Source of the DNA: Piper betle
Taxonomy: Eukaryota; Streptophyta; Magnoliopsida; Piperales; Piperaceae
NCBI GenBank assembly: GCA_033002965.1
Contig: JAURVB010003210.1
Coordinates: forward strand, 1 to 64,000
DNA: 64,000 nucleotides
Direction of reading: 5' to 3'
Position 1 is the stretch's first letter. Every line of letters starts with the position of its first letter. Positions 21,973-35,735 of this stretch are shown here, piece by piece. The position numbers were made by a program, and so were the translations under genes. A model generated the notes under the pieces. It made no database searches. It saw only the letters and a list, made by a program, of their open reading frames with translations, and was not told the DNA's origin.

Positions 21973-23658
21973 CCCTTTGAAGTATCAAATTGGATTTTAT
22001 CATTTTAACATTAAAAAACTACTTTATATCATAGTTTTAAATTAAACTTCATTTTTATTTTAAAAACTTTCTCAACTGACTATGTTATATAACTTTTCGA
22101 GTCATACTCAACGAATGACTTTATGCTGACAAATTTTATTATTGACTCCCTGAGTCTTTCTAAGTTTTTTTCGAGCCAAGTAAAAAAAGTTTTTATTGAT
22201 ACATTATCTTTCTTTTAATTTAATTTATTCAATAATCTAAAATAATAAAATCACATATTTATACATTTTAAGTGTCATCGGCTAATTAATTTGATTTATC
22301 TTTTTTTATTTATTAAATTGAAAACTTGACATAAATGACTGATCTTAGTCAATTTGAATTCGACTCCGCTTCATAGCCTATTGAATCGACTCCGAGTCCT
22401 GAATTTTTTAACTAATTATGCTTTACATTAACTCAACTCCACAACCTAATTTCTGATTCAAACTTATGAAGTTTGACTTCAAATAATTAGGCTTAAAATC
22501 TATTGGCCTTGTATAATTAGTTCCACAACCATGCAAAAAACTCTTTAGAAATTAATATTTTAAATTAATTGGTTTAATAATTTACAAAATCAATATTTAC
22601 ATTTGTTGAAAATAGCTTTGTATTTAAAATAGATATGAGTTAGGACTTTAATAAGTACTAAGAGGTGAGGCCCCATAGTGTCTACCAAAGCCATTCTGAA
22701 TAAAGCTCACTTACGGTATCAATGACACTAACTCCAACTCATGGACCTATATACCTAGCGTATCTTGCCTATAAGTGGTATAAAAACTATTTATTAAGTG
22801 TTTAACCGTCTTGCAAATGTGAAAAAGTGTTAAGAATAGTTTTAATATCATAAATGGATATGAGTTACAACATTGATAAATACTAAGATGTGAGCTCCTT
22901 TAATGACTAGCTAGTCATTTTGAATACGGCCTCAATCTTCTCACTAAGCCTAATATTTTAATTTTTATTATTTTCGTCTTTCAAAAGAAGCTAAATTCAT
23001 TAGTTCTCATATTACATTTACATCTTTCATTAAAGTACAATATATATGACTTCAATTTCGCTCCATCATTAACGGATCGAGTAGAAATTGAGCCATAGAC
23101 TTTTGGATAATCATACATGATATATAGTCAACTACCTTATCAATTATAAGTATGCGATTATTATATCTCATATATGTATGCATTCTTGAACACATGTTGC
23201 TCCTTGTTTAATTTCCTTCTGAAAAAAGACTTCAGACCGGAGACTTTTTGCATAATTTATATAATGACAATTCCCTTTGTCCATTGACTTGACTTCGCAA
23301 TTCAAGACGCGACCACTAGAGAGGTTTTGCAAGGAACCTTCACCTTGATCTACGTGCACCATATGTCACGTTTGTGTTGCATATTAGATATACTTGTTAA
23401 CTTCTGACTTTGACAGGCTCAAACCATCCAGATAACGACGATTTTATGTGTGGTTATCGCGTGTCTATTCTATATATATTTATACACTTTAACACCGTGT
23501 TAAAGTGCAGGACATGAGCCTGTCAACCTGAAGTGACTTACCCATTTTGAAAAGATTAGCCTTTTACTTCATTAACGTATATATTGATCTCCACTCTTAT
23601 TTAATTTCTGTGATAAAAAAATGTTTTAACAAAGGCTACACAGATTACGGGTAGGCAT

Positions 23659-23884
23659 TGTTAGGCCTTTTGGGCCCGTTTAAATTCTGTTACGACAGTT
23701 GTTAGGTTTGTCCTCACATCAGTCGTAGAAGTTGTTATTAACTTGTATATAGGCTAATATAAAAGTCTTATTCTTTAAATTAATTTTTAGAATAAGAGAC
23801 GTCTGTAACACCTATTACGAGTTTCATTGGGTTGCTTAAAATCCCTTTTAAAGGTTCAAAGGGTCCAATAAATAGTATCAGAGC
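23659..23884 (+). mobile_element. Degenerate copia/TRIM-type LTR end with primer-binding site
   Basis: A ~209-bp stretch starts TGTTAGGCC and ends GGGTCCA at 23867. It is followed after five bases by TAGTATCAGAGC (23873-23884), one mismatch from the tRNA-iMet primer-binding site TGGTATCAGAGC used by many plant copia and TRIM elements. No polyprotein or second LTR is seen. The words TTGGGCCC and GGGCCCAA recur around it. Confidence 0.35.
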
Positions 23885-24224
23885 TTAATTAAGAGCTCAA
23901 AGGGCCCAATAAACATAACCGTCCAAATCAATTTTACTATTAACAGAGACACTTTAAGTTACAAGAGTGACAATGTATATTGTTTATATATTTTAACGAA
24001 TAGAAGTTATACAAATTTTGTTTAGAGGAGCAATTAATTCACTGATATTGTATTTATAAGTTACAAACGAATCACAACCTTGTAAAGAATCACAAATGTG
24101 TGGAAACCTTACTTTTGCAAGTTGGATTTTTATTTTAAAGTAATTATGAATAATAAAAATTATGGTTTTGATAATAGATGCATAAATATGTAATAAAGTA
24201 ATTATTAATATGGTTGACCCGTGC

Positions 24225-27200
24225 TTAGCAACGAGGCAGATCAGACGGAGGTGGGGGTAGCTTTTGAAGTGGGTCAGGCCCATCCTCAACTACAAATGCT
24301 GCTGATAAGCCCCAAGGAAAATGGACATCCAAATGGCAATGTATCAACCATACACCTGTACATCATCAACACCATCAAACAGGCATTAATCAAAGTGAGC
24401 GATTTATATTCATCTAAGTTAAGATTATGCCCAACTTAATTAATAGCATCTGCCATCTTTGACTCGTCCAACAATGTAATTAGAAGAAGGCCGTCTAAAT
24501 AGTAATCTCAAAGATATTCACTTTATTCGATTTGTTAAGTATTTTCAACGTTTTTGTCTTAATATAATGAGTGCTTAATATATCTCGGCTCTAACTGATA
24601 TAGGAATGTTTGGTTAAAAGTGATTTAGCTACCCATTAATTTGAAGAACATGGCTATAATTTTTTCAAAGTAAACAAAATTATATCTTACATTGACTATG
24701 AGCTGTCGACATAATACTAATTTCTTCATAAAAATAATGCAGTAAGCTTAACGTGAATAACTGTGCATGCTTAAAAATAATATGGGACGAACCCTTTTTT
24801 TGTTCAATATGATGTGAATTATTAGAAACTAATTATTCTTGTTATCAATCAATCAATCAAACCGAACTTTCTAATAACACATTGAATATGTGATCAACAC
24901 AAAGATGGCATGTCTTACCAGGGTTGTTCGCATAGAACCGGATTACGGCCCATCCACCAACAGGAACCGCGATGGTGTTACGCTCTTGTGGGTTGTCCAG
25001 GTTGAACCGGGGCTCGTCCCGCGTCCGGTTGAAGTTGCCGAACCCTTGCCCTATCACGTAGAAGTTGAAGCCATGCAGGTGGATAGGATGGTTCTCCGTC
25101 GTCAACACCGCCGTGTTCTGCAGCACCACCTCCACCGTCGTCCCGAACGCCAACGTCTTCACCTTCGTCCCCGTCATCGACGTTCGGAAAGCCGCCGCCG
25201 CGGTCGCGTTCGTGTAGTCGAACACCGTCGGCGGGTTGCTGGGGAAGTCGTCGGTGAAGATGCCGGACACATTCTTGAAGTGGGCCTCTAGCATGGAGAG
25301 GGTGGTGGGGAGCTGGAAGGAGATGTTGTTCATGCTCGCGGCTAGTCGGAATCCATTCAAGGCGGGGCACGATTCGCCTTGTCGGCAAGGGTTCAAGTTT
25401 AGGCCGAAGGTGATGAACATGCGCTCTTTGATAAGACGAGGTGCATTGGGGTAGATCTTACGGAAGCCGCCAGCGGAGAAGCTGGTGAGGTTGGTGTAGA
25501 ACCGGTGGGCGGTGGGGGTGTCGTTGAATGCCGGCAAGACGGGCATGATCGGCTCCGCATTCGGGTTTGGGGCGTCGTCGTATTCGATGATGCCGGTGGT
25601 GGTGGAGTTGTTGGCCGGAACGATGGGTGCGGAGAGGTAAGGGTGGGCTGCCATGTAGTAGACCCCGGCCGGCTGGTTCGCATTTAGGAGGACGTCGGTG
25701 GTCTGCCCGGGGGCAATGACGACGACGTCGGTGTTGTAGGGGTTGGTGTAGGCTGCGTCGACGCCGACGACGGTGAGGTTGTGGCCGGCGACCTTGAAGA
25801 AGAGCTGGTTATTGACTGCAGCGTTGATTATCCGAAGTAGGTATGTCTTCCCTCTCACCACCTTCACCTTGAATGCTGTTAATTAGGTCAGGAAGTCAGA
25901 TCAATAATTTGTATCCCTTTAATTAATTAATCTACCCACCACTATTGCACTACAATTGATTTGAATTAGTTTTACATTACTTAATCTTGTAAGTGCCTTT
26001 ATGATTGGCCTCTCATTAGAAAACATAGTGGGTGATTGGATGTATGAATATTGGAGGTTGCATGTCTTTCATGTACACCATGGGGTTCATATTTATCATA
26101 TCAATATTAATGTACCCACAATTTGAAAGAGAAAAATAGGCATACTTGCACCTAGCTAGCTATAATGGTAAGAAAAGATGCTCTAATTAATTAATTAATT
26201 CTATGATTTACGATGGTAAATAAACTTGGGTTCCGATTGATGATGTACAGTGCTTATAACTCTTACTATCATTCGAGCATGAATAGAGACGACCGGGCAT
26301 TCCATTGATGGTGTAAGCATTAGATATATTGGGGCCGGCACCGGAAGCTAAGCCTTCGTTCTCTACATCCATCACATTTGCGTTCCACCATTCACCTGCA
26401 TTCCATAATCAACCTGGTTCAAAATCTAATATTCAACATTTAACGTTCAAGTAGAGCACTCAACATTAAAACTTGTTGTTACTAGAATAAGTCATCTATG
26501 ATATGAAGAAGAAGACGTTTAGAGAGTGCAATATGCATGTACCTAACAAGATGGGAACTTCTATGTAAGGTTTGAGGAAGGGTAAGGAAAGGCCAAGCCT
26601 AGGACGGATGATAAGGCCACCGTATACAGTGGCTCGGAGCAATGAGAAGTGAGCATGCCACCATAGAGTACCCTCTTGACCAATGATTTTGAACGTATAT
26701 GTGTAATTGTTGCCTGGCATGATTGGGCACTGTGTTGCATAGGCTGGCCCGTCTGCCCAACCACTTAGCCTTTGGAACACCCCATGCCTATCAAAGCACT
26801 CCAAATAGCATTTGATGGAATCAAGATCGGCTAATTTTCATGTTTTGATAGGGTTGTAAAATGGGTAATTATGTTTACCAGTGAATAGTGAGGTTGTAAG
26901 GCGATTCATTGAGGACTTTAACCTCGACCGTGTCACCCTCTGTAACATTAAGGAGAGGGCCAGGGAATTGGTTGTTAACTGCAACAATGACTTGCTCTTT
27001 GCATAAGGGTCGAACTGTATGATTTCCAACCTGCAAAAGAAAACAAGCACAAGCTAAGATCTAATTAGTTATTATCAACATGCATGCATAACCAACAAAC
27101 TCTGTCTAGCAGCTCCCAGTACTCTTAATACTATGTATTACAATTGTAAGAAGAATCACGTATTTTGAAGGCATTAATGGCCATGAAAGAAGAAGAGAGA

Positions 27201-27320
27201 GAAAGAAGGGTTGTGTTGTTCTACATGGAATGTGTGGCGAACAATGCCTGCAAATGCCACGGACGACCACAGCAGCAGCAGACAAGACCAAAATGCTAGC
27301 AACATGGAAGGTTGAGCCAT
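24225..27320 (-). CDS. Laccase C (secreted multicopper oxidase)
   Basis: Intact laccase of 569 residues. Exons: 27225-27320 (signal peptide [20 protein letters not shown]), 26879-27030, 26543-26787, 26267-26395, 24919-25875 and 24225-24355, all GT-AG with the same phases as laccase A. Copper-binding blocks: HWHG across exons 2/3, WWHAHFS, HPIHLHG and [13 protein letters not shown]. The C-terminus is PPSDLPRC. It is expected to be exported and to act on phenolic substrates in the wall. It lies in the same orientation as B and D. The sequence encoding INAAVNN in exon 5 keeps most of a miR397 target site (25809-25829), the best such match in the cluster. Confidence 0.95.
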
Positions 27321-30171
27321 GCTGCACTGAAAGAAGAAGAAGCTAGCTAGCTAGATGTTGGGAATGATGAGCTTACATATCTGGGGTGTGTTCCCATTTA
27401 TAATGGGATCAAGTCTCACGACGTGCTCGCACGTCGATTGTCTTGATTCGATTAGTTGCAATATATCTTAAACCATTGTTATTATAAACTGTTATAGATG
27501 CGTGCATGAGCTGCTCCACGTTGCAAGTAAATAGTTTGTGTTCCGTGAATGTCAAATGCCAGAGCTAGGGGAAGCGTTGACAATGTCCTCGGCATGATCT
27601 GTGTCCGACTGTGGCAAATTGATCAATCTGCTCAACTTCTAAGTTCTAAGTTTGTGGTGTTAGATTAGGGAATTCAGAAGTTCAAGCCACGTTATTGAAA
27701 CCCTTTTCCTACAATTAAGCAAGGCAATCAAATGCTAGCTCCTCTCTTGCACTATTTTCGGATTATTGAGTAACAGCATCGGTGTTTTCGATGCTGTTGT
27801 TAAGTTTTGTTTGTAGTGAACCTTTAAGAGTATCATTACATATAAGAATGTAACATTTCCAACCCTCATTACATGTGACGATCCAATTTAATTAGTCAAT
27901 CCGTTACTTCTAATTCTATATGTTCTCCACATTTTTTATTTTATTTTTCATGCTCATCTCATTTGAATTTCGAGACAATTTTATATTAAGTAAGAATGGT
28001 GCCCTTCAACTCTTTAAGCAAATAACAGACTTTGAGGTCAAATAGTACTTAGTTCAGATATTATAATTAACACATCTGATTTAAAATATACAAAATCTTC
28101 ATATAATCATTCTGACTTCACAATATATAGATTTATAATTAATGGAAGGTCATGAAGTTGCTTCCTTTCTGCCCAAAGAATACCTGCTGTCTCAGTTGGC
28201 AAGCTCCAGCCAAGCAAAGTTCCTCTACCCAATAAGAAGAAAGTGCTGTTTGTTCAAGCACGTAAATTCCTTAGCATTTTATCTTATGAAAGCATGCATG
28301 TCTGAGTAGGTTAATTATAATTAGTTCTTAACAGAAATATAAGCACAAAATATTATTCTCAACCTGTAATTATTACATAATTAATTGTGTGGTTGTGAAG
28401 TTCTTTCTGTCATTGTTTTGCTTCTCCTTGAAGAATGTACAGCTCTGACTTAGCTAGTTATATGATTTCTATATACCTTGCTTATCTAGATAGTTATGGG
28501 TCTTGTACGTAGACTATTTATTCAAGTATTTTAGACCACAAGTTATGCCATGAGGAGTATAATTTTGTAAGACATTCATGTCTGGATAGAAATAGATATT
28601 TATATAGTACATAATCTTCGTCATTGTGCCGGAGAAACTAATTACAATATTACTAATTTTTTTAGCTTATTACTTTGAATGCATCTTTCACGGAATTGAA
28701 AAATATATATGGTATAACTGAAAGCAAGTTAGGCCGGATTAGGCGTACGCTACTTTTTTCCCCAAAGCGTAGACTCTACTTTTTTATTAACCAAATTGAG
28801 CTAGAATCCCATAATTTTAAACTATGACCGAAATATATAATTAGTTGATAAATAGGCATTGATCAAGTGTTAATTAATAATTGTTAGAAATTTTAATGCA
28901 GTTGATCAATTTCTGGCGAGTTTTAATCTGAGCAATATGGAAACATACAATATAAGTGTAAAAAATGGATATGAGTATTTATTTTAAAAACAGAAGAAGC
29001 TGGGTTATTTAAATAACCTGGACAATTCAAACCCCAAAATGAAATGGGCCGGGCCAGTCCACCATTTATATATCGTGAAGAAATTTGTCTTGCCAACCTG
29101 CACGGCCCATCTAATCTATGCCTCCATGGATTAGAGCCTTGGATGCAATGGTGGCCTTAAAGCAAAACCTTGCCTTTGCCAGCTTGCTGGATCTAGATGG
29201 TGGACATCTCCAGTTTTAGACGAGCATGCTCACCCCAAAATTACAAAGTAATGTGCCTAAATTGTTTTTTCAAAAGTGGTTAACAACGTTAAAGCTTTAT
29301 AAGGTTATTCTATAGTAGATCTTAATCTAAAAGGTATAATTGAATTTGACCCTCATATTTTAAAGTTAATACAACTTACTTACTGTCAAAAAATTTTGTT
29401 TTCAAAAGTCTTTTTCGGCCTAAAGCTAACTTTATACTCTGTAGCCACGACCACTTCCCTAATCTATATCTAGTCACACTCACTATCAATTAAATTGTTA
29501 GCCGGTTCTGATAATACTTATAATGACCCGTTTTAAGTACAAATTGATAAGCCTAAATTATTTTTAAAATAATTAATTAAGTTGAATATCTATATGGAAC
29601 ATCTTCATTTATATATTAGATTTTATTTCAAAAGGTGGTTGATGAATGACTAATTTGTAGGTTATTACATATTGTCATTCAAAAAATACATCACTATTTT
29701 TTCCCACTAAAATTGAATTTATCATTTATATGATAAAGACCTAAACAAGTTTATGAAGACTACATGACTATTGTTCTCACAGAAGGTATAAGTTCAATTA
29801 AGTAAAAAGAAATTACAACAGGTTAAGATGTTGGCCTGGGAAAAGAAAAGGTACAAATAAGATATTTTTATAAGAGCAACCTCATCTCATAACCCCCGGT
29901 TCTGTAAAATAAAGAATTTTTTATTGGCCCATCCAAATGAACCTTATTTCAGTATTAAACTTCATGAATCAATCACGAAATAGATTTTAGCACAAAATTG
30001 AAAAATATTATGAAAATTAAAAAAATTCGAATTGGGTCTTATTTCGCAGAAACCTAATCGGTGCCTATAACCAAATACTTGAAGCTCTAAGTAGAAATAG
30101 CTTCATGAAATGGGTGAGGCAAATATGCATAAAAAATAACACTAAAATCAATTGAGCTAAATATGAATGCC
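27321..30171. other. Spacer between laccases C and D
   Basis: AT-rich and without a gene. The stretch around 28100-28165 shares words (CTGACTTC..., AATGGAAGG) with the region upstream of laccase B near 21368-21430, in keeping with co-duplicated flanks. Confidence 0.35.
27396..27402 (-). promoter_or_regulatory. TATA box of laccase C
   Basis: TATAAAT on the minus strand (context ATTATAAATGGG), about 76-82 bases upstream of the ATG at 27320. Confidence 0.5.
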
Positions 30172-33100
30172 CTAACAACGAGGAAGATCAGTGGGTGGTG
30201 GGGGCAGCCTCAGGGAGGGAGTGGGACCATCCTCCACCAAGAATGCAGTAGCCAGGCCCCATGGTAGGTGCTTGTCCAAGTGACAATGTATTTGCCATAC
30301 ACCTGAACACAATGTAGTCGCGTAATCAATTAATTACAAACTAAACCTTGCATTTACCTTTTGTTCAGCATCAAAAATCTAAATTTAAGATTATAAACAC
30401 ATATGAGCATGTACTCCAACCATCCCTTAAAAAATACAAGTATTGTTGATTAAGATTATTTTTTTCTTTACAATTAAATTACTTGAGTTTTTCAAAGCAA
30501 AAGAAAAGATTTTTTTATATTACTAGGTGGCGAGAGAATTAAAACAAATTATCAAAAAATGAAAATTTTAATTGAAATATCAAAATTATCATTAAGGCAA
30601 AAAAAAGTTTTTTAAGGTCGACACCCCTTTGCAAGGGTAGCTCCTAAGGCTAGCTGCCAAGGGGCTAATCTTGCCCACCCCAAACCATAGGTGGGTGGAT
30701 TTGTCTGCTCTTGGCAATGGGCGCCCACTATGAGCCACCCTTAGCCCTCGGGGCAACCGGACTTGGCTACATTAGGCCGGTCTCGATTGCCGACTTCGGC
30801 TATTGTCCGAGGTATTTTTTCTAAAAAAATACTTTTTTATGTTTGTAAGCCGGTGGCTGCTGGTAGATAGCCACGCTCGACTAGGGACAAGGTGGTTAGC
30901 TTCGGCGACCCATAGCCTTGGTGCGGGTGGCCGCCAGAGCAGCCAAACAACCACCTATTATTAGTTTTTTTACATTTTTTTAAATAAGGGTATTTTAGAT
31001 AATTCCTATTTTCTCCTATTTTTTTATAATTAAACCTAATTTTCCCACTGCATGGTTATATCAAAAAATATTTTATTTTCTGGTGAAAACCTCAATTACT
31101 TATATAGGCATGCATATTATCTATATTATTATGAAACATTTATAAATTAGAGTAAATTTCACTTAGCTCCATATAAATATTCAAATCATCATTTATCCCT
31201 TGACCATCCTCAAATCCAACACTGTTACATAAATACAGTAAATGATGACATGATGAGCTCTAACGGGTTAATGTGTGATGTGGCATTACCACATTAGAAG
31301 ATAAAGTTGATTAAAATAAAAGTAATTGAAATTTAAAATAAAATATAAAATAAAAGAATATTATAAAATAAATTAAAAGTACTAAAATAAAATATAACAA
31401 TTAAACAAAAGAAATATTATTTTGTTAATTTTTCATTAAGGTCATTTTTTATTTTGTATGTGAGACGGAATATTATTATTTTTTTAATATATGAATTCAA
31501 AATTAGACTTATTGTATGAAATTAAATAAAATAAACTATTTTACTATTTGTATCAATTTTTTTAAAATGAATATTTTTTAATTTAATTTTATCTTCTAAC
31601 ATGACACTTCCACATCACCTATTAAATGATTACAAGCCCTCAATGTCATCACTTAACAATATTTATTTAGCATTAGTAATCGTGATCGTGGTTAAGTGAT
31701 CATTTTTTAGATGAGAGGGGCTAAGCGATGAGTTGACTTAGTCTAGAAGTTCTAAGTTATGATTTGAATAATTTGAGGAGGGCTCTTAAATCTGATCTTC
31801 AAAGAAAGACCAATTTAATGCAAAACAATTGATTTAGATTGTGATAAAAATTAAATTTAGCCGTAGATCAGACCAATTTTTGCGGTGAATATTATTCAAA
31901 TCTTGTAAGAACATTATTTTTATTGTCATTTACCTTTTAAGTAGGGTGACATAATTTATCTATCATATTAAGTGTAAATAAGTAATTAATTATTTTCCAG
32001 CTAGTGCAATTATTAGTTGATACATTGATGATTTACTCTCCTAGGTTGGGTTTAAAACTTAAGACATTAATGAATATGTATGAGAGTTCATAGGATCGAT
32101 CTAGTGATTAATGGGTATGGTGGTTATGTTGGAGCAGCAGGTTAATGAGGAGTCAGTACTCACCAGGGTTGTCGGCAAAGAATCGAATGGCGGCCCATCC
32201 ACCAACGGGGACAGCAACTGTGTTACGGACTTGAGGGTTGACCAGGTTAAACTTGGGCTCATCCCTTGTCCGGTCAAAGTTACCAAACCCTTGTCCAACC
32301 ACGTAGAAGCTAAACCCATGGAGGTGCATGGGATGGTTCTCCGTCGTCACCGTCGCCGTGTTCTGCAGCACCACCTCCACCCTACTCCCGAAGGCCAGCC
32401 TCTTCACCCTCGTCCCCGTCTCCGCCACCAAGAACGCCGCGGCCGCTGTGCTGTTGGTGTAATCAAACGCCAATGGGGGTTTGTCCGGGAAGTCATCCCT
32501 AAATATGCCGCTCAAATTATGGTAATGAGCCTCGAGGATGGAGGTGGTGGTGGGGAGCTGGAAGGAGATGTTGTTCATACTCCCGGCGAGGCGAGAGCCG
32601 TTCACACAAGAAGGACACGGCTGCCGGTTCAATCCGTTGGTGACAAACATGTGCTCGTCGACATGGATAGGGAGCTCAATTTTACCGGTGGATAGGCTGG
32701 TGATGTTGGTGTAAAAATGGTGGGCAGTGGGCGTGTCATTGAAGGCGGGAAGAACGGCCATGAGTGGTTTGTTGAGGGAGTAGAAGCTGGTACCGTTCTC
32801 GTACTCGATGATGCCGGTGGTGGTGGAGTTGTTGAAGGTGATGGGTGCCGACATGTAGGGAGTGGCCGCCATGTAATAGACGCCAGGAGACTGATCGGCC
32901 TTGATAAGGACGTCGATGGTCTGCCCGGGAGCCGAAACGACGATGTCGGTCAGGTAGGGGTCGGTGTAGGAGGCGTCAATGGCGACGACGGTGACATTAT
33001 GGCCGGCGACTTTGAAGAAGAGTTGGTTGTTCACTGCGGCGTTGATGATTCTTAGTAGGTATGTCTTCCCTTTCACCACCTTCACTTTGAATGCTGTTGA

Positions 33101-34452
33101 GATAATTAAGTCAATGATGATCTAATTAGCATGATGCATATATAAAGTATCGACAATATTAGTTTCAACTTGTGCTCGTACTCCAAAGTCTCGGCTCAAG
33201 TATGAGTGCATAGATTACAAATTAGAGAATTGAAAGCTAATTAAGGACAATTCAAAAGGATGGTTACTTCACTTTTAATTAATATTTTCATGTTAGCTCA
33301 ATTGGAGCAAATTATAAAAACTGTATGTTGCAAAACTTTGAGCAATTAATGTTAATACTAATGTGCCCTAACTAATAATCTAGGAGCAGGACTCGTGTGC
33401 GCTCCCCATGGACACATACGAGGACGCACGGAGTCTTGATCCGTATTAATGGCTTGCGTCCCCATGTATACCCCTCCCAATATAGACATTTACACTTACT
33501 ATTGCGAGAGCAGGAATAGAGGCGGCCCGGCCGTCCATTGATGGTGTAGGCATCGGAGTCGATCGGAGGTTGACCAGTAGCCAGGGCTTCATTCTCCACA
33601 TCCACTACATTTGCATTCCACCACTCGCCTACCATTTATGCAACGGTATTGATAAGCTACAATTAGCATAATCGCCTTGAAGATTCTTCGTAGGGAAGAA
33701 GAGACGCATTGAGAATACTCATGTACTCATATATACATACCTAGCAAGATGGGGATTTCTTTATAGGGCTTGGGGAAGGGATAGTTGCGGCCAAGTTTAG
33801 GGCGGATGATAAGGCCACCGTAGACAGTGGCGCGAAGGATGGAGAAGTGGGCATGCCAGAAGAGAGTGCCCTCCTGTCCGGTGATGTTGAACTTGTAGGT
33901 GTACTTGTTGCCTGGCATGATTGGACACTGCGTCACATAGCTCGGTCCGTCCGCCCAAGCACTAAACCTTTGCAACACTCCATGCCTGCATATATACGAC
34001 TAACGATTTAATTATAAGCTCCTCCAATACTCAATGATTCGTAAGCCAAGAAGCTTGATAGTTTAATTTGCAATATCTTGAGGATTACCAGTGAATGGTC
34101 ATGTTGTAAGGCGATTCGTTGAAGACATCGACTATGATTGTGTCGCCTTCACGGGCACGGATGAGAGGGCCAGGAAGGCGCTCGTTCACTGCAACAATGA
34201 CCTGATCTTTGCACAAAGGCCGAACCGTGTAGTTGCCAACCTGCAGATCAGAAATATGGCAAAAAAGGAATTAAATTGATAAACACTTTGTTAATCACCT
34301 TCTTATTTGCACCTATTTTAACCAGTCAAATGATGGTGGAAGGGTTGTAGTTTTACGTGGAATTTGTGGTGAACGATTTTAGCAGATGCCACAGGGGGAT
34401 ACAGCAGCAAACAAGCCCAGACCAATAGCAACATAAAAGAGCGACCTCCCAT
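30172..34452 (-). CDS. Laccase D (secreted multicopper oxidase)
   Basis: Intact laccase of 560 residues. Exons: 34357-34452 (signal peptide [20 protein letters not shown]), 34089-34240, 33741-33985, 33500-33628, 32164-33093 and 30172-30302. The first four exons match the other copies in length exactly. Exon 5 is 930 bases, nine codons shorter than in C. Copper blocks: HWHG, FWHAHFS, HPMHLHG and [13 protein letters not shown]. It ends PPTDLPRC. The last intron is 1,861 bases, far longer than in A (353), B (310) or C (563), and holds a GC-rich repeat island (30614-30960). It is the most diverged member of the cluster. Confidence 0.94.
30614..30960. repeat. GC-rich repeat island inside the last intron of laccase D
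   Basis: About 350 bases of GC-rich sequence with repeated GGTGGCCG/AGCCACC-like words, embedded in very AT-rich intron sequence. The composition suggests a transposon-derived insert. I could not find clear terminal repeats or a target-site duplication. Confidence 0.4.
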
Positions 34453-34517
34453 GATGAGGAAGCTCAAGAAAAACGGAGATGAAAGCTTAGAACTTATGTA
34501 ACTAGCTAGCGGGCTAT

Positions 34518-34524
34518 GTATATA
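34518..34524 (-). promoter_or_regulatory. TATA-like box of laccase D
   Basis: TATATAC on the minus strand about 66-72 bases upstream of the ATG at 34452. Confidence 0.35.
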
Positions 34525-35735
34525 CTGAATTACAAGGACCAAGTGCCGGAATCCTCCTCCTCATACATATAGGAGATGAATTAATAACACAACAATTCCT
34601 AGCTGGATATTTGCCAACAGAAGCAAATATTTAACACCCAATTAGTTTTATAAGGTAAGTACATACTCTAAAAAAATTGTTTATATATATATATATATAT
34701 ATATAACATAACGTAATAATTTAAGTGGGAAAGTCTAGACTTTGTACTGTATATCGTCTCATTGGCCAGGCTTTAATTAGTTTTGAGAAGCCTGCAAAGT
34801 TGTCTTAATTAATTTGACCAAGTTTTACCTTGAAAAAGAAAATGAAAAATGACCAAGTTTAGCCAATCGAAAATTTTGAATTTAAAGATAGGGAGACAGC
34901 AATAAAGTATTCAAAGACTGTTCTTCATTAAACAACAAAAAACCTAATTGCCTTCAATTAAGTATATAAAAAAATATAATTGCTCTTATATATCCTTTAA
35001 CCTTAATTATTTTACTTGTATATGAGAAGAAAATGACAAGCTAGGATGCTTTCTCGCTTGTCACAATTAATATGCTCATGTAAATGCAGGCGGATAAATG
35101 AGACGTCAAGAACATTCCTATGTATAAGACGTTGATTAATATGGCCATTGTTTTAGGGCCGGTGTTCAAATCACTAGAAAAATGACCCAGGCATAATAGC
35201 GAGCCTTGATATCTCAGTAAACTTAAATTATTTGACGCATCCAAAAGATTGTTCATGTAGCTTTTGCATGAACTGCAGGCAGGCTTGGCCCGACTCTAAA
35301 AAAATTATGTTTGCTTTATAAGGTTGATGGTTTCTTATATAAGCTTCTTTATCTAACAAATGTACATGGTCTGGTGGAGTTAACTATTTCTTAACGAAAA
35401 ATAATGTGAAACTCTAAAATTCAACTGACCATTTGTTAGTTGTAAAGCACTTAATTTTAATCGCATGAATGCTTTGTCAAATAAATTAAGCCTTCCTACT
35501 TACATTAATATTTACAATATCCATGGGCTTGCTTTTATTGTAGAAAAATTCTATATTTTTTTATTGCTTCATTTTTTATCGTATGGAATCTATTAAATAT
35601 TAGCTAGGCTGTTATGGATTTGGATTTGATAGAAACTGCAAATTGTGATGTTCTTATTAATTAATATATTTAAATGATGATCTATTTTAATTGTACCTCC
35701 TCACACCTTTATACTTTTACCACAACAATCTAGGC

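Larger units (their letters stand above)
20737..24224. other. Spacer between laccases B and C
   Basis: Holds the laccase B promoter, a long AT dinucleotide repeat (21910-21970) and a degenerate LTR-like remnant (23659-23884). The rest is AT-rich without a supported gene. Confidence 0.4.

Noticed and set aside
30772..30954. Small open frame in the GC-rich island of the laccase D intron.
   Set aside because: Typical chance frame in GC-rich repeat sequence.
13805..34452. The idea that the laccase cluster is a new type of biosynthetic gene cluster.
   Set aside because: No other pathway genes lie among the laccases; tandem duplication of one family explains the arrangement.
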